64,000 nt of DNA from Pigmentibacter sp. JX0631 (GTDB lineage Bacteria > Bdellovibrionota_B > Oligoflexia > Silvanigrellales > Silvanigrellaceae). The DNA is taken from positions 3,075,001 through 3,139,000 of the forward strand of contig NZ_CP123622.1 of assembly GCF_029873255.1 (NCBI RefSeq), given 5' to 3'. The notes under the pieces are model-generated. The model had not been told where the DNA came from. It saw only the letters and a list, made by a program, of their open reading frames with translations, and ran no database searches. How positions within the stretch are numbered: position 1 is the stretch's first letter; each line of letters opens with the position of its first letter. Made by a program: the position numbers and the translations under genes. Of the stretch, positions 53,670 through 62,958 are shown piece by piece.

Positions 53670-55262
53670 ATGCGTAATTTATTTATCATAATATCAAGTT
53701 CTTTACTACTGCTAAATATGATAGCATATTTCATATATCCTCCATTTTTATTTTCATTAATTATCATTATTCCAGTAATCGTAGTTGGAATTAAAGATAT
53801 GGTACAAACTTCGCATACATTAAAACGTAATTTTCCAGTATTAGCTCATTTTCGCTATATGTTTGAAATGATAAGACCAGAAATTCAACAATATTTTGTT
53901 GAATCAGATACGGATGGAGTTCCCTTTAACAGAGAGCAAAGAACAGTAGTATATCAGCGAGCGAAAGCTGTTCGAGATTCAGTCCCTTTTGGGACACGAA
54001 AAAATGTGTATCAAATTGGGTATGAATGGGTAAATCATTCTTTACAGCCTACTTCTATGAGTCCTGAAAATCTTAGGATAATGATTGGAGGAAAGGACTG
54101 TTTACAGCCATATAGTGCAAATTTATTAAATATTTCTGCAATGAGCTATGGTTCTCTAAGTAAAAATGCAATTTTAGCTTTAAATGCAGGGGCGAAAGAT
54201 GGTGGTTTTGCCCAAAATACAGGCGAAGGTGGAGTTACACCATATCATTTAGAAAATGGTGGAGATATCATTTGGCAAATAGGAACGGGCTATTTTGGTT
54301 GTAGAAATAAAGACGGAAGTTTTAATGAACTTGAATTTGTAAAAAAAGCTGCGCATATACCACAAATAAAAATGATAGAAATTAAACTCTCCCAAGGTGC
54401 AAAGCCGGGACATGGAGGCATTCTTCCTGCAAAAAAAGTAACCCCAGAAATTGCAGAAATTCGTGGTGTTCCTTTAGGTAGAGATGTTTTATCTCCTCCT
54501 GCCCACTCAGCTTTTACTTCACCAACTGAAATGATGTATTTCATCGGGAAGTTGCGCAAACTTTCTGGCGGAAAACCCGTTGGAATTAAATTGTGTCTAG
54601 GAAATAAATGGGAATTTGTTGCGTTGTGCAAAGCAATGTTACTGACAAACATGATGCCTGACTACATTTCAATTGATGGTGGAGAGGGAGGGACAGGAGC
54701 AGCTCCATTAGAATTTACAAATTCGGTTGGAACACCTGGAATAGATGCTCTCATTTTTGTGCATAATTGTTTAGTTGGATTTGGCTTACGCAAAAAAATA
54801 AGAATTATGTCATCTGGTAAAGTAACGACTGGATTTGAAATGATTAAATTGATTGCTTTAGGAGCAGATCTTGTTTATTCAGCTAGGGGAATGTTACTTG
54901 CGCTTGGTTGTATTCAAGCATTAAAATGTAATTCAAATGATTGTCCTACTGGCATTACTACGCAAGATCCTCAGCTTATTCAAGGACTAGTTGTAAAAGA
55001 TAAACGGAAAAGAGTGGCTCACTTTCACCATGAAACTATAAAAAGTATGGTAGAAATTATAGATGCTATGGGATTAGAGGGAACACACGAGCTTCGACCC
55101 TGGCATGTGATGCGGCGGGTGAGTGAAACAGAATCAAAAAGCTATGCGGAAATTTTTGAATATATTCCTGAAGGATCTTTGCTATCCAATAATATTCCAA
55201 CCTCCTTTGAAACAGCGGTGAAATTAGCCAGTCCTGAAACATTTAAACCGCTTTTTGTTTAA
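53670..55262 (+). CDS. FMN-binding glutamate synthase-related protein
   Basis: A 530-residue protein: two N-terminal hydrophobic segments (about 1-45) anchor it to the membrane, then a glutamate-synthase-type FMN-binding domain (SAMSYGSLSKNA, GGFAQNTGEGGVTPYH, HGGILPAKK, SIDGGEGGTGAAP, SSGKVTTGFEMIKLIALGADLVYSARG). The 3Fe-4S cluster cysteines are in GCIQALKCNSNDCPTG. It lacks the amidotransferase domain of GltB and is not next to gltD, so it may use another amino donor or act as an oxidoreductase. GGGG five bases before ATG 53670 sets the start; the ORF extends to TTG 53652. Confidence 0.88.
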   Translation: MRNLFIIISSSLLLLNMIAYFIYPPFLFSLIIIIPVIVVGIKDMVQTSHTLKRNFPVLAHFRYMFEMIRPEIQQYFVESDTDGVPFNREQRTVVYQRAKAVRDSVPFGTRKNVYQIGYEWVNHSLQPTSMSPENLRIMIGGKDCLQPYSANLLNISAMSYGSLSKNAILALNAGAKDGGFAQNTGEGGVTPYHLENGGDIIWQIGTGYFGCRNKDGSFNELEFVKKAAHIPQIKMIEIKLSQGAKPGHGGILPAKKVTPEIAEIRGVPLGRDVLSPPAHSAFTSPTEMMYFIGKLRKLSGGKPVGIKLCLGNKWEFVALCKAMLLTNMMPDYISIDGGEGGTGAAPLEFTNSVGTPGIDALIFVHNCLVGFGLRKKIRIMSSGKVTTGFEMIKLIALGADLVYSARGMLLALGCIQALKCNSNDCPTGITTQDPQLIQGLVVKDKRKRVAHFHHETIKSMVEIIDAMGLEGTHELRPWHVMRRVSETESKSYAEIFEYIPEGSLLSNNIPTSFETAVKLASPETFKPLFV

Positions 55263-55398
55263 GATTGATAATCAAAATTTAAAAGTAGTTGAAGAGACGA
55301 TAGCTGTTCCATCCACAATTATAACATCTTATTTTTTTTCTGTTTTTCAAAATAAGGCATAAAAATTAAAAGTTTAGTTTTCAATGTAGGAATTTATT

Positions 55399-55440
55399 AT
55401 GTATATTTCGATTTCAACGACTTTTGCAAGAGGTTTTTAA
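55399..55440 (+). other. Possible 13-aa leader ORF abutting the second APC permease
   Basis: ATG 55399 with AGGA nine bases upstream encodes MYISISTTFARGF; its TAA is directly followed by the permease ATG 55441. The permease SD (AGAGG) lies inside the ORF. It could couple translation, but it is short enough to be chance. Confidence 0.3.
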
Positions 55441-57039
55441 ATGGAATTAAAACGTGGAATTTCAACTTCAGGCATATTATTTGCTTCTGTTAGTGCGACG
55501 ATTGGTTCTGGATGGCTGTTTGGATCTTTATATGCCTCGAAAATGGCAGGTCCTGCAGCAATATTATCGTGGTTAATTGGTGCGATAGCAATTATTATAA
55601 TAGCTCTTTGTTTTTCAGAGCTCTCAACTATGTTTCCGGTTTCAGGTGGAATGAGTATTTTTCCTCAATTGACCCATGGTAATTTAGTTTCTTTCATGTT
55701 GGGTTGGATCTCTTGGTTAGCTTTTATTGTTATTGTTCCTATCGAAGTTTTAGCTGTTATCCAATATGCAGCAAATTTTTTTCCAGATTTAATGCTGAAA
55801 GATAAATTAACAGCTTCAGGTTATGTTTTAGCCTTTTTTTTAACCGCATTTTTATTATTAATTAATGTAACAAGTGCAAGATTTATGTCTAAAACAAGTT
55901 TTTATATCACTATTTGGAAAATTTTTATTCCTTGCTTACTAATAGTTTTATTTTTTTATAAATCTTCACATATTGAAAATTTAACAAGTCATGGTTTTGC
56001 TCCAAATGGGATGCATGGAATTTTTGCTTCCCTCTCAATTGGCGGAATTATCTTAGCATATAATGGTTTTCAACCTGGCGTAGCGCTAGCTGGAGAAACG
56101 AAAAATCCCCAAAAAAGTATTCCTATTGCAATAATTGGTTCCATGTTAATTTGTATGGTTATTTATTGTCTATTACAGCTAGCATTTATCTTGGCAATTC
56201 CGCCAGAATTATTAGGGCAAGGATGGGATAAATTAACATTTCCGGGTGAAGCTGGTCCTTTTGCTGGATTAGCTACAGTAATAGGTATTGCTTGGTTCGG
56301 AATGATTTTATATTCCGATGCCCTAATTTCCCCATTTGGAAGTGGTATTGTTTTTATGGCTTCTTCCGCCAGAGCTTCATATAGTATGAGTAAAAGTGGG
56401 CAAATGCCAAAGATGTTTCAAAAATTATCTAAAAATGGAGTCCCAGTTTCTGGACTAATAGTAAGTTTTATTGTTTCTTTACTTATATTTGCCTTTTTAG
56501 ATAATTGGCAAGAAATGGCAGCTTTTTATGCCGCAGCTATTTGTTTGTGTAATGCTGTTATTCCTGTGACGTTATATGTATTGCGAAAAGATTTTCCTAA
56601 TTTACCAAGACCTTTTAAAGTTTTTAACTATCGCATTGTTTCATTTCTCGCATTTTACATTAGCAGTATGCTTTTATTTTGGAGTGGCTGGAACATCATG
56701 TTAAAATTAAGTGTTATTATAGTAATTGGTTTTTTCTCTTTAATACTTATTAGAAAATTTAGCAATCAAAATTTTTCATTTGATCTGCATGGTTTTTCTT
56801 GGTTATTATTTTATATGCTATCTTTAGGAATTGTAACGTATCATGGAACATATGATGGTGGTTCTGGGATTATTAAAAACGGAGTAGATTTTATTTTAAT
56901 TGCTGTAATTTGTTTTATTTCTTTAGTTCTTGCAACAAAATTTAAATTAACGAAAGAAAAATCAAATGCCGCAATAAATAAAACTATGCAAGAATTGCAA
57001 AATGAAAGAAAAAAATATAATAATCAGCAGGTTGCTTAA
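55441..57039 (+). CDS. APC-family amino acid permease (paralog)
   Basis: A 532-residue membrane protein strongly similar in layout to the permease at 8453-10069: ATIGSGWLFGSLYASKMAGPAAILSWLIGA near the N-terminus, SELSTMFPVSGGMS, NGFQPGVALAGETKNPQKSIPIA and RDFPNLPRPFKVF later. About 12-14 helices. It probably moves an amino acid across the inner membrane; the specificity is unknown. AGAGG is seven bases before ATG 55441. Duplication followed by divergence of substrate is likely. No other transport genes are linked. Confidence 0.9.
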   Translation: MELKRGISTSGILFASVSATIGSGWLFGSLYASKMAGPAAILSWLIGAIAIIIIALCFSELSTMFPVSGGMSIFPQLTHGNLVSFMLGWISWLAFIVIVPIEVLAVIQYAANFFPDLMLKDKLTASGYVLAFFLTAFLLLINVTSARFMSKTSFYITIWKIFIPCLLIVLFFYKSSHIENLTSHGFAPNGMHGIFASLSIGGIILAYNGFQPGVALAGETKNPQKSIPIAIIGSMLICMVIYCLLQLAFILAIPPELLGQGWDKLTFPGEAGPFAGLATVIGIAWFGMILYSDALISPFGSGIVFMASSARASYSMSKSGQMPKMFQKLSKNGVPVSGLIVSFIVSLLIFAFLDNWQEMAAFYAAAICLCNAVIPVTLYVLRKDFPNLPRPFKVFNYRIVSFLAFYISSMLLFWSGWNIMLKLSVIIVIGFFSLILIRKFSNQNFSFDLHGFSWLLFYMLSLGIVTYHGTYDGGSGIIKNGVDFILIAVICFISLVLATKFKLTKEKSNAAINKTMQELQNERKKYNNQQVA

Positions 57040-57063
57040 CTACTTTGAATAATTTTGGCTGAC

Positions 57064-57087
57064 TACTCATTCCTATAGGGGTGAGTA
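57064..57087 (+). terminator. Stem-loop after the second APC permease
   Basis: A 10-bp stem (TACTCATTCC paired with GGGGTGAGTA, two G-U pairs) with a TATA tetraloop, 25 bp past the permease stop. A T-run occurs only about 20 bp further on, so a terminator role is uncertain. Confidence 0.35.
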
Positions 57088-57216
57088 ATTTACACTATTA
57101 TTTTTTTGGCAATATTAACTAGGAAAAAGATTCATTCTTTGTCGGGAATATTAATTTCAGCAATTTAAAATCTACATAAAATAATATTAATAAGAATATT
57201 TTTTTGTAGGTAAAGT

Positions 57217-59061
57217 ATGTTTCCATATTTAATTATTCTTCTGTTTGTCTTTACTGGTTGCAATTATTTTCAAGAAGGCACTTTATCTGTCAAAGTCGAG
57301 AGCCAAGGGCAACTTCTTGCAAATAGTTCAGTTACTTTATATCAAGTTAATGAAGTTGATAAAAAAAGAAAGAAAATTATTGAAGGAAATACTAATAGTC
57401 AAGGATTTCTTAAGTGGAAAGTAGATTTCTCTAAATTACAACAAATGAAAATATTCGTTCAAAGTAACAATCTTGATAAAATATATTTCCCTGAAATTGT
57501 ATCAGTAAATGCTCCAAAATGGTGGCAAGATAGAGATCTTAATTTGTCCATTTCTTTAAAAGAAATTCCTTTAAATATCAAAGAAAAAAATGATAAAATT
57601 GATATTAAAAATTTATCAGAGAATGAAACAATCTTAGATTTTCCGCTTGAACCCTTAAATCAAACCGTAACTATAGCCCAAATAGAAGAAAACTTACCTG
57701 CAGAAACATTCCAAGACAATTTAACAATCACAACTCTATCAGAAAATGACAAACAATTTTCCAATTCTTGGACTGAAAAAACGATATTCAAAAATTCCCC
57801 TATTTTGAATACCATAACCGAAAAAAAATCTGTATTATTTGAAGATACAATAACAATAACAGTATATTCCCAGAATCGTCCCATTGAAGATGCTTATGTG
57901 TTTTTTGCTCGAAATGGGACTCAATCTGTACGTTTGATTGGCAGTACTGATTCTTCAGGTGTGATAACGACATCTGTGCTGCATTCTTTTAGACCCGATT
58001 CTATAGTAGTCAAAAAAGACAATTTTATAACAAATATTAGACCATTAGCTTCAGGAAGTGGTAAACAAGAATTAAGAATAGAGGTAACTGAAGGAAAAAG
58101 TTCTGATTTTTTAATTCAAAATTATGCTTATTTCGTTGGAAGAGGAATAGATAAAACAGAATTAAAGCTTAATTCTTTAAAATTAGACGTTTCTGGAATG
58201 CTTGGTTTCGTTTCTACTCCAAAACAGTTAGATGAAAAATCTTTTCTTTCCATTACACAAAAGAATGCAATTCCAAATAATATTGACTATAAAACCCTGA
58301 AAAAAACCTTTGAAGTTAGTAATTTAAGTAATCAATTACCAATTTTGTATGTTTCTGCCTTGCAGCCATATAGGCCTGCAGTAGGTTTAGTTGAACCTTC
58401 TATTCTTGGTGTGTTACAAAATAATTCTATTTGGAGAAGAGCAAGGAGAGAGTTTTTTTCAAGATTTATGAATGAAATGTCTCAAAGAAGTATCATTTCT
58501 GATGAAGTGAATAAAATAGCAAACTCGTTAAATCTTTCTGCAATAGAATTTGCGCAAAGAGGCTGGAAAGACACAGTATTTGCTGGAGATATAGATATTT
58601 TAATGCAAATTGCATTTGAAGAAAATGAGAATGGAAAAGATTATACTTTAATTGGAAAAGTTTTTGACAAAACTGGAAAGGTAATTTTTGAAAAAGATCA
58701 AGTTTTTTCAAGTGAGGAAGCAGAAAAAACAGCTGCAAATTTGTATTCTCTGATGCTTTTTAATCTTCCATTAGAAGGAAACATTATTAAAAAAAATAAG
58801 AAAGAAGTAACAATAAATTTAGGAAAAATTAATTACCTTTCGGGAACAGATTTATTTGCAATATTAGCACAGAAAAATCCAATGAGTCCTCCTGAAAGAG
58901 TTATAGGTTATGGGAAAGTTAAAGAAATTCTTGAAAAAGAAAGTGTTTTAGAAATACAAGTAGGGCAAGAATTAGTTGACAAAAATGAAGTATTAAGAGT
59001 GATTCGATATCCAGAAAGTGTTATCCAAAATGAAATTCAAAAACGTATCGCTGGTTATTGA
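57217..59061 (+). CDS. Large lipoprotein with Ig-like/carboxypeptidase-regulatory-like repeats
   Basis: A 614-residue protein. The N-terminus has a lipobox FTGC (lipidated Cys15). Two beta-sandwich modules of carboxypeptidase-regulatory type are suggested by TLSVKVESQGQLLANSSVTLYQ with TNSQGFLKWKV, and by ITITVYSQNRPIEDAYVFFA with GSTDSSGVITTSV. The C-terminal part has VTINLGKINYLSGTDLFAIL, VIGYGKVKEILE and a GQELVDKNEVLRVI tail, again reminiscent of FlgT-like or other envelope modules. No enzymatic motif is recognised. It is followed after 35 bp by a second lipoprotein gene, probably co-transcribed. AGGT precedes ATG 57217. Confidence 0.65.
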   Translation: MFPYLIILLFVFTGCNYFQEGTLSVKVESQGQLLANSSVTLYQVNEVDKKRKKIIEGNTNSQGFLKWKVDFSKLQQMKIFVQSNNLDKIYFPEIVSVNAPKWWQDRDLNLSISLKEIPLNIKEKNDKIDIKNLSENETILDFPLEPLNQTVTIAQIEENLPAETFQDNLTITTLSENDKQFSNSWTEKTIFKNSPILNTITEKKSVLFEDTITITVYSQNRPIEDAYVFFARNGTQSVRLIGSTDSSGVITTSVLHSFRPDSIVVKKDNFITNIRPLASGSGKQELRIEVTEGKSSDFLIQNYAYFVGRGIDKTELKLNSLKLDVSGMLGFVSTPKQLDEKSFLSITQKNAIPNNIDYKTLKKTFEVSNLSNQLPILYVSALQPYRPAVGLVEPSILGVLQNNSIWRRARREFFSRFMNEMSQRSIISDEVNKIANSLNLSAIEFAQRGWKDTVFAGDIDILMQIAFEENENGKDYTLIGKVFDKTGKVIFEKDQVFSSEEAEKTAANLYSLMLFNLPLEGNIIKKNKKEVTINLGKINYLSGTDLFAILAQKNPMSPPERVIGYGKVKEILEKESVLEIQVGQELVDKNEVLRVIRYPESVIQNEIQKRIAGY

Positions 59062-59096
59062 TCTTTTTTTTGAGTGATTTGATATTGAGGTTTAAG

Positions 59097-60188
59097 TTGA
59101 AAAAAAAGTTAATATTTTTAAGTGTATTTTTCTTTACTGGCTGTTATTCCTTTGAACAAGGTTATGGACAATTTTCTTTACTGCTAAAACAACAAAAAAT
59201 AGAAGATGTTCTAAATGAAAATAAAGAACCCAAAGAACGAATAGAAAAATTGAAATTAGTTAGACCTATTTTAACATTTGCTGAACAAGAAATTGGTTTG
59301 ACACCAGGAAATAGCTACAAAAAATATGTTGCATTAGAATCTTCTGCAGTTTCTTGGGTGGTGCAAGCCGCAGATAAAAGAAAATTAAAACTAAAAACTT
59401 GGTGGTTCCCTATCGTTGGAAGTCAGCCATACTTAGGTTTTTTTGAGAAAGAAAAAGCTTTTAAACAAAGAGATACTTTAAAAAACGAAGGATATGATAC
59501 TGTCATGGGTGGTGTTTCTGCATTTTCTTTGTTGGGTTATTATCCAGATCCTATTTATTCATCTATGCTTGATCAGTCTAGTTTATCAGAATTTATAGAA
59601 GTATTAATTCATGAATCTGTCCATAGAACATTATATATTCCTGATTATTATTCTTTTAATGAAAATTTAGCAGATTTCATTGCAAAAAGAGCTACTGTGC
59701 ATTTTTTAGATTTGCATCCTGAATTAAAAATAAGTTCCCAAGAATATTTTTCACAATATAAAAGAAATTTATTAGCGCAAAAGAAATTTCAAGAATATTT
59801 AGGGAAAATAAAAAATGATATTACTGAATTTTATGAATATGCAGATAAAAATTTAGAATTTAAAGATGAAACTATATTTTTAGCGGAAAGAGAAATTAAA
59901 TTTAATCAAATTGCTAGTGAGTATAAAAAATTTATGAATGGATTAGAAATAGGAACAAACTATGAATTTTCTTTTCAAAAAGGAAAAATAAATAATGCTG
60001 TAATTCTTAGTTACTCCATCTATGAAGCTAAACAAGAACCATTAGAAAAAGCATATCAAAACGCAAAGCAAAATCTTAAATTAATGCTTAAAAATCTTAA
60101 GAGTTGTTTATCTGGTTCTTTGCAAGATGAGAAGGACCTTTGGAGTAAGGTTGAAAACTGCCGTTCTGAAAATGAGTTAAAACCATAA
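59097..60188 (+). CDS. Lipoprotein predicted aminopeptidase (HExxH)
   Basis: A 363-residue protein matching the predicted-aminopeptidase family (COG4324-like). The lipobox FFTGC (Cys16) marks a lipoprotein. The zinc motif HESVH (172-176) is followed by Glu189 in FNENLADF, a likely third ligand. Elsewhere KTWWFPIVGSQPYLGFF and LLGYYPDPIYSSML are typical of the family. A TTG at 59097, six bases after GAGG, gives the clean lipoprotein signal peptide MKKKLIFLSV (first residue read as Met); the longer ORF starts at TTG 59058. Its last 92 bp overlap the convergent MFS gene. Confidence 0.8.
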   Translation: MKKKLIFLSVFFFTGCYSFEQGYGQFSLLLKQQKIEDVLNENKEPKERIEKLKLVRPILTFAEQEIGLTPGNSYKKYVALESSAVSWVVQAADKRKLKLKTWWFPIVGSQPYLGFFEKEKAFKQRDTLKNEGYDTVMGGVSAFSLLGYYPDPIYSSMLDQSSLSEFIEVLIHESVHRTLYIPDYYSFNENLADFIAKRATVHFLDLHPELKISSQEYFSQYKRNLLAQKKFQEYLGKIKNDITEFYEYADKNLEFKDETIFLAEREIKFNQIASEYKKFMNGLEIGTNYEFSFQKGKINNAVILSYSIYEAKQEPLEKAYQNAKQNLKLMLKNLKSCLSGSLQDEKDLWSKVENCRSENELKP

Positions 60189-61359
60189 ATAATGGGGTAC
60201 TTGCAAGTAATACAAAGCCAATTACCAAGTATGATATTTGATTAGAAAAATAATCAGAGATGAAAAAATTTAAACTAGGACTAAGTAACATTCCAATAGA
60301 ATAAATAAGATTAATGAAACCATATCCTATATGATATAAGCCTTTTAAATCAGTCATATCAATTTCATCAGCAAAAGCGGATAATACAGGACTAATTGTA
60401 AATGCACAGGCTATACCTAAACATGCCATTAAAATAAAATACATTGTTAAATTTGTAGTGCTTGAAGTCATAAAAATAAAAATAAGTCCACTTGCTAACA
60501 TTCCAAAGGGAATTACTTGTAATTTTCCAAACTTTTCAGCAATTTTTGCTGCAATTGGTGAGACTAAGGCTAAAGTTAAAACTTGAGTTCCAAATAATAA
60601 GCCAATCGTTTCACTGGTTGCGTTAAAATTTCTAGATGCTAGTAATGCAATGCTAGGTTCAAGATATGATAGCATAAATGATTCTAATAAAACTATCCCT
60701 GATAGTGCAAGAAGAGTTTTGTTATGAGCTGTAAGTTTTAAAAAATTAACTAAATTATATGTTCTTTTTTCAGTAAATACTTCACTATTTTTTGAAATAC
60801 ATATTATGACTAGCATACTAAGAAGAGTGATTAATCCAACAGTATAAAATGGCAAAAATATTCCGCCAAATTCATACATAAAACCGGCAAATGGGGCACC
60901 GATTAAGTGACCAATGGAAACTCCAATCATTGCAGTTGCAAGGGCAGATGATCTATGTTGTGGGTGGACACTTTGGGCAACTAAACTTAAACCACAAGTC
61001 CACGTAATAGCTGCTGCAGAACCTTGAAGAAATCTTGCAAATAATAATAAAGAATAATTATTACTAAAAGGAAATATTAGACAAGAGAGAAGAAGAAGTA
61101 AGCCACCTATTAAGAGAGCGTTTTTATTACCAATGCTTTTAGCTATAAAATAAACAAAAGGAACAAATACAAAAAGCCCAATTGCATACATAGCTAAAAA
61201 CAAACTAATGTGTGTATCATTTAAGTTTAGCATTTTATCAGTATATATAGGAATTAAAGGAACAATTATTCCATAACTCATAGCATCAACAAACATGGCA
61301 AAAGCTACAGCAATAACTGTTATAATTTTATTATTTAATCTATTCATAAACATCGGCAT
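60097..61359 (-). CDS. MFS-type multidrug-like exporter
   Basis: A 420-residue protein with 12 helices of the major facilitator type: VIAVAFAMFVDAMSYGIIVPLIPIY, the motif A region VYFIAKSIGNKNALLIGG, and ARFLQGSAAAITWTCGLSL. This is the DHA1-like family that exports drugs or amines, with similarity to vesicular amine transporters. The ORF extends to 61401, but AGGTG seven bases before ATG 61359 sets the start. The C-terminal tail of about 24 residues after the last helix is encoded opposite the aminopeptidase gene. A leader ORF and stem-loop lie upstream. Confidence 0.85.
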   Translation of the reverse strand: MPMFMNRLNNKIITVIAVAFAMFVDAMSYGIIVPLIPIYTDKMLNLNDTHISLFLAMYAIGLFVFVPFVYFIAKSIGNKNALLIGGLLLLLSCLIFPFSNNYSLLLFARFLQGSAAAITWTCGLSLVAQSVHPQHRSSALATAMIGVSIGHLIGAPFAGFMYEFGGIFLPFYTVGLITLLSMLVIICISKNSEVFTEKRTYNLVNFLKLTAHNKTLLALSGIVLLESFMLSYLEPSIALLASRNFNATSETIGLLFGTQVLTLALVSPIAAKIAEKFGKLQVIPFGMLASGLIFIFMTSSTTNLTMYFILMACLGIACAFTISPVLSAFADEIDMTDLKGLYHIGYGFINLIYSIGMLLSPSLNFFISDYFSNQISYLVIGFVLLASTPLFMVLTHFQNGSFQPYSKGPSHLAKNQINNS

Positions 61360-61512
61360 GACACAGCACCTATTTGTTGATTTATAATTCAAAAAGTTCA
61401 TACATGATTTACTTTTTAATTATCAATGTTATTCAATTTATATGTGTTGAATAATTACTTTAAGCCGAAGAATATGCGCTATCCTATCCAGCATAAAGAT
61501 AAAGGTAAGTGA

Positions 61513-61569
61513 TCACGCCGGTCCAGGGCTCGTTGGTAATAAACTTGTTCCATTAAAAATAAATTTCAT
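61513..61569 (-). CDS. 18-aa leader ORF upstream of the MFS exporter
   Basis: ATG 61569 with GGAG four bases upstream encodes MKFIFNGTSLLPTSPGPA then TGA. The position is inside the about 230-nt 5' leader of the MFS exporter and just after its promoter. The Pro-rich C-terminus (PTSPGPA before the stop) is the sort of sequence on which ribosomes can pause, as in leader peptides that induce antibiotic-resistance genes. That it is translated is inferred from the SD. Confidence 0.45.
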   Translation of the reverse strand: MKFIFNGTSLLPTSPGPA

Positions 61570-61594
61570 AAAACTCCAAAAAATTTCCTAATTA

Positions 61595-61603
61595 ATTATA
61601 GCA
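61595..61603 (-). promoter_or_regulatory. Extended -10 promoter for the MFS leader
   Basis: On the minus strand, TGC followed by a perfect TATAAT (plus-strand ATTATA at 61595-61600, GCA at 61601-61603). The -35 region is poor, as is common for extended -10 promoters. The start of transcription would be near 61588. Confidence 0.5.
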
Positions 61604-61860
61604 TAAAATTTAATAAAATACTATGCCAAAATTTTTTTCTCAAAGAATTCTAGTAAACTATTTTAATAGTAATAAGTTAATTACAAGAACTAACAATGAA
61701 AAAATTCACTTCCAATATTTTAATCGGCAGGCTACTTGTAAAACTTTTCACTTTTGGTAAGTATAAGGTATTAATTTGAAGTCATGGCAACATTTAAATA
61801 GTGTTATTTTTACATTTATAATTTTTTAAAGAAATTATCTTAAAATATTAAGGGGTTACT

Positions 61861-62958
61861 ATGAAGCTATTTACTCAAGTAGAAACTATGGGGCATGAGC
61901 AGGTTGTCTTTTGTCATGATCCTTCCTCAAACTTAAAGGCAATTATTGCTATTCACGACACAACGTTAGGACCTGCATTAGGGGGGACTAGGCTTCTACC
62001 TTATGATAATGAAGAAGATGCGCTGATGGATGTTCTTCGATTGAGTAGGGGAATGACTTATAAGGCTGCATGTGCGGGGTTGTCACTAGGTGGTGGAAAA
62101 GCTGTTATTATCGCAGATCCAAAACAAAAAACGGAACAGATGTTTCGCTCATTTGGACGCTATGTTCAATCACTTGGGGGACGTTACATTACTGCAGAAG
62201 ATATGAATACTAATGTAACAAACATGGATCACATTAGGTTAGAAACAAAATATGTGACTGGAGTATCAGCGGGCTTAGGGGGAAGTGGAGATCCCAGTTT
62301 TATGACAGCAAAGGGTACATTTTTTGGAATCCAAGCTGCAATGAAACATAGATTTGGGAAAATCGATTTTAATGGAATGAAAATTTCTATCCAAGGAGTT
62401 GGTGCTGTTGGAAAACATCTCTGTAAATTCTTACATGAAAAAGGTGCTAAATTATTTGTAACAGATATTGATGATAAAAAACTTGCTGAAATGCATGCAC
62501 TTTATAATGCAACCATTATTAGTGAAAAAGAGTTATTTAATTTAGAAGCTGATATCTATGCTCCTTGTGCTCGAGGCGCTACTCTCAATTCTGTTTCAAT
62601 TCCAGCTTTAAAAGTTAAAATAATAGCAGGATGCGCAAACAATCAGCTCGAGGAAGAAGATAAGCATTCAAAAATGTTAAAAGATTTAAAAATTCTCTAT
62701 ACACCAGATTATGTTATCAATGCAGGCGGCTTGATCAATGTTGCAAATGAAATTACTGGTTATAATTTAGAGAAAGTTGAATCTGAAGTTGCCCGAATTG
62801 CGTTAACATTAGAAACTATTTTTACTGATGCTGACAAACATGGCATTTCTACTCATGAAGCAGCTAAGCGATTCGCTGAAAAAAGAATTAAAAGTGTTTC
62901 AAATCTGAAAGTCATGTCTCAGTTTGAAAACTCAGCAATAGGAAAATTAAAAAAATAA
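61861..62958 (+). CDS. ldh: Leucine dehydrogenase (Glu/Leu/Phe/Val dehydrogenase family)
   Basis: A 365-residue NAD-dependent amino-acid dehydrogenase that oxidatively deaminates leucine and other branched-chain amino acids. The catalytic Lys80 is in LGGGKAVII and Lys68 in MTYKAACAG, at the same numbering as Bacillus leucine dehydrogenase. Further signatures are GPALGGTRL, TAEDMNTNV, the Rossmann fold IQGVGAVGKHL and NAGGLINVANE. AAGGGG precedes ATG 61861. It starts a run of genes with EVE-domain protein and thiolase, suggesting branched-chain amino-acid breakdown. Confidence 0.93.
   Translation: MKLFTQVETMGHEQVVFCHDPSSNLKAIIAIHDTTLGPALGGTRLLPYDNEEDALMDVLRLSRGMTYKAACAGLSLGGGKAVIIADPKQKTEQMFRSFGRYVQSLGGRYITAEDMNTNVTNMDHIRLETKYVTGVSAGLGGSGDPSFMTAKGTFFGIQAAMKHRFGKIDFNGMKISIQGVGAVGKHLCKFLHEKGAKLFVTDIDDKKLAEMHALYNATIISEKELFNLEADIYAPCARGATLNSVSIPALKVKIIAGCANNQLEEEDKHSKMLKDLKILYTPDYVINAGGLINVANEITGYNLEKVESEVARIALTLETIFTDADKHGISTHEAAKRFAEKRIKSVSNLKVMSQFENSAIGKLKK

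Larger units (their letters stand above)
61402..61860. other. Intergenic region holding the MFS leader and the leucine dehydrogenase promoter
   Basis: On the minus strand it holds an extended -10 promoter (61595-61603), an 18-codon leader ORF (61513-61569) and a perfect 8-bp stem TTATTCAA/TTGAATAA (61429-61436, 61447-61454) before the MFS start. On the plus strand, TATAAT at 61817-61822 with a weak -35 probably serves leucine dehydrogenase. A G+C-rich patch at 61512-61535 lies in the leader ORF. No other gene is seen. Confidence 0.5.

Noticed and set aside
61511-61540. G+C-rich patch first suspected to be a tRNA or 4.5S RNA fragment
   Set aside because: No cloverleaf, no GGTTCGA-type T-loop and no SRP motif can be formed; it reads as the leader ORF on the minus strand.
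61696-61779. 27-codon ORF upstream of leucine dehydrogenase, starting MKKFTSNILIG
   Set aside because: It has no SD and no conserved feature; open frames of this size are common in A+T-rich intergenic DNA.
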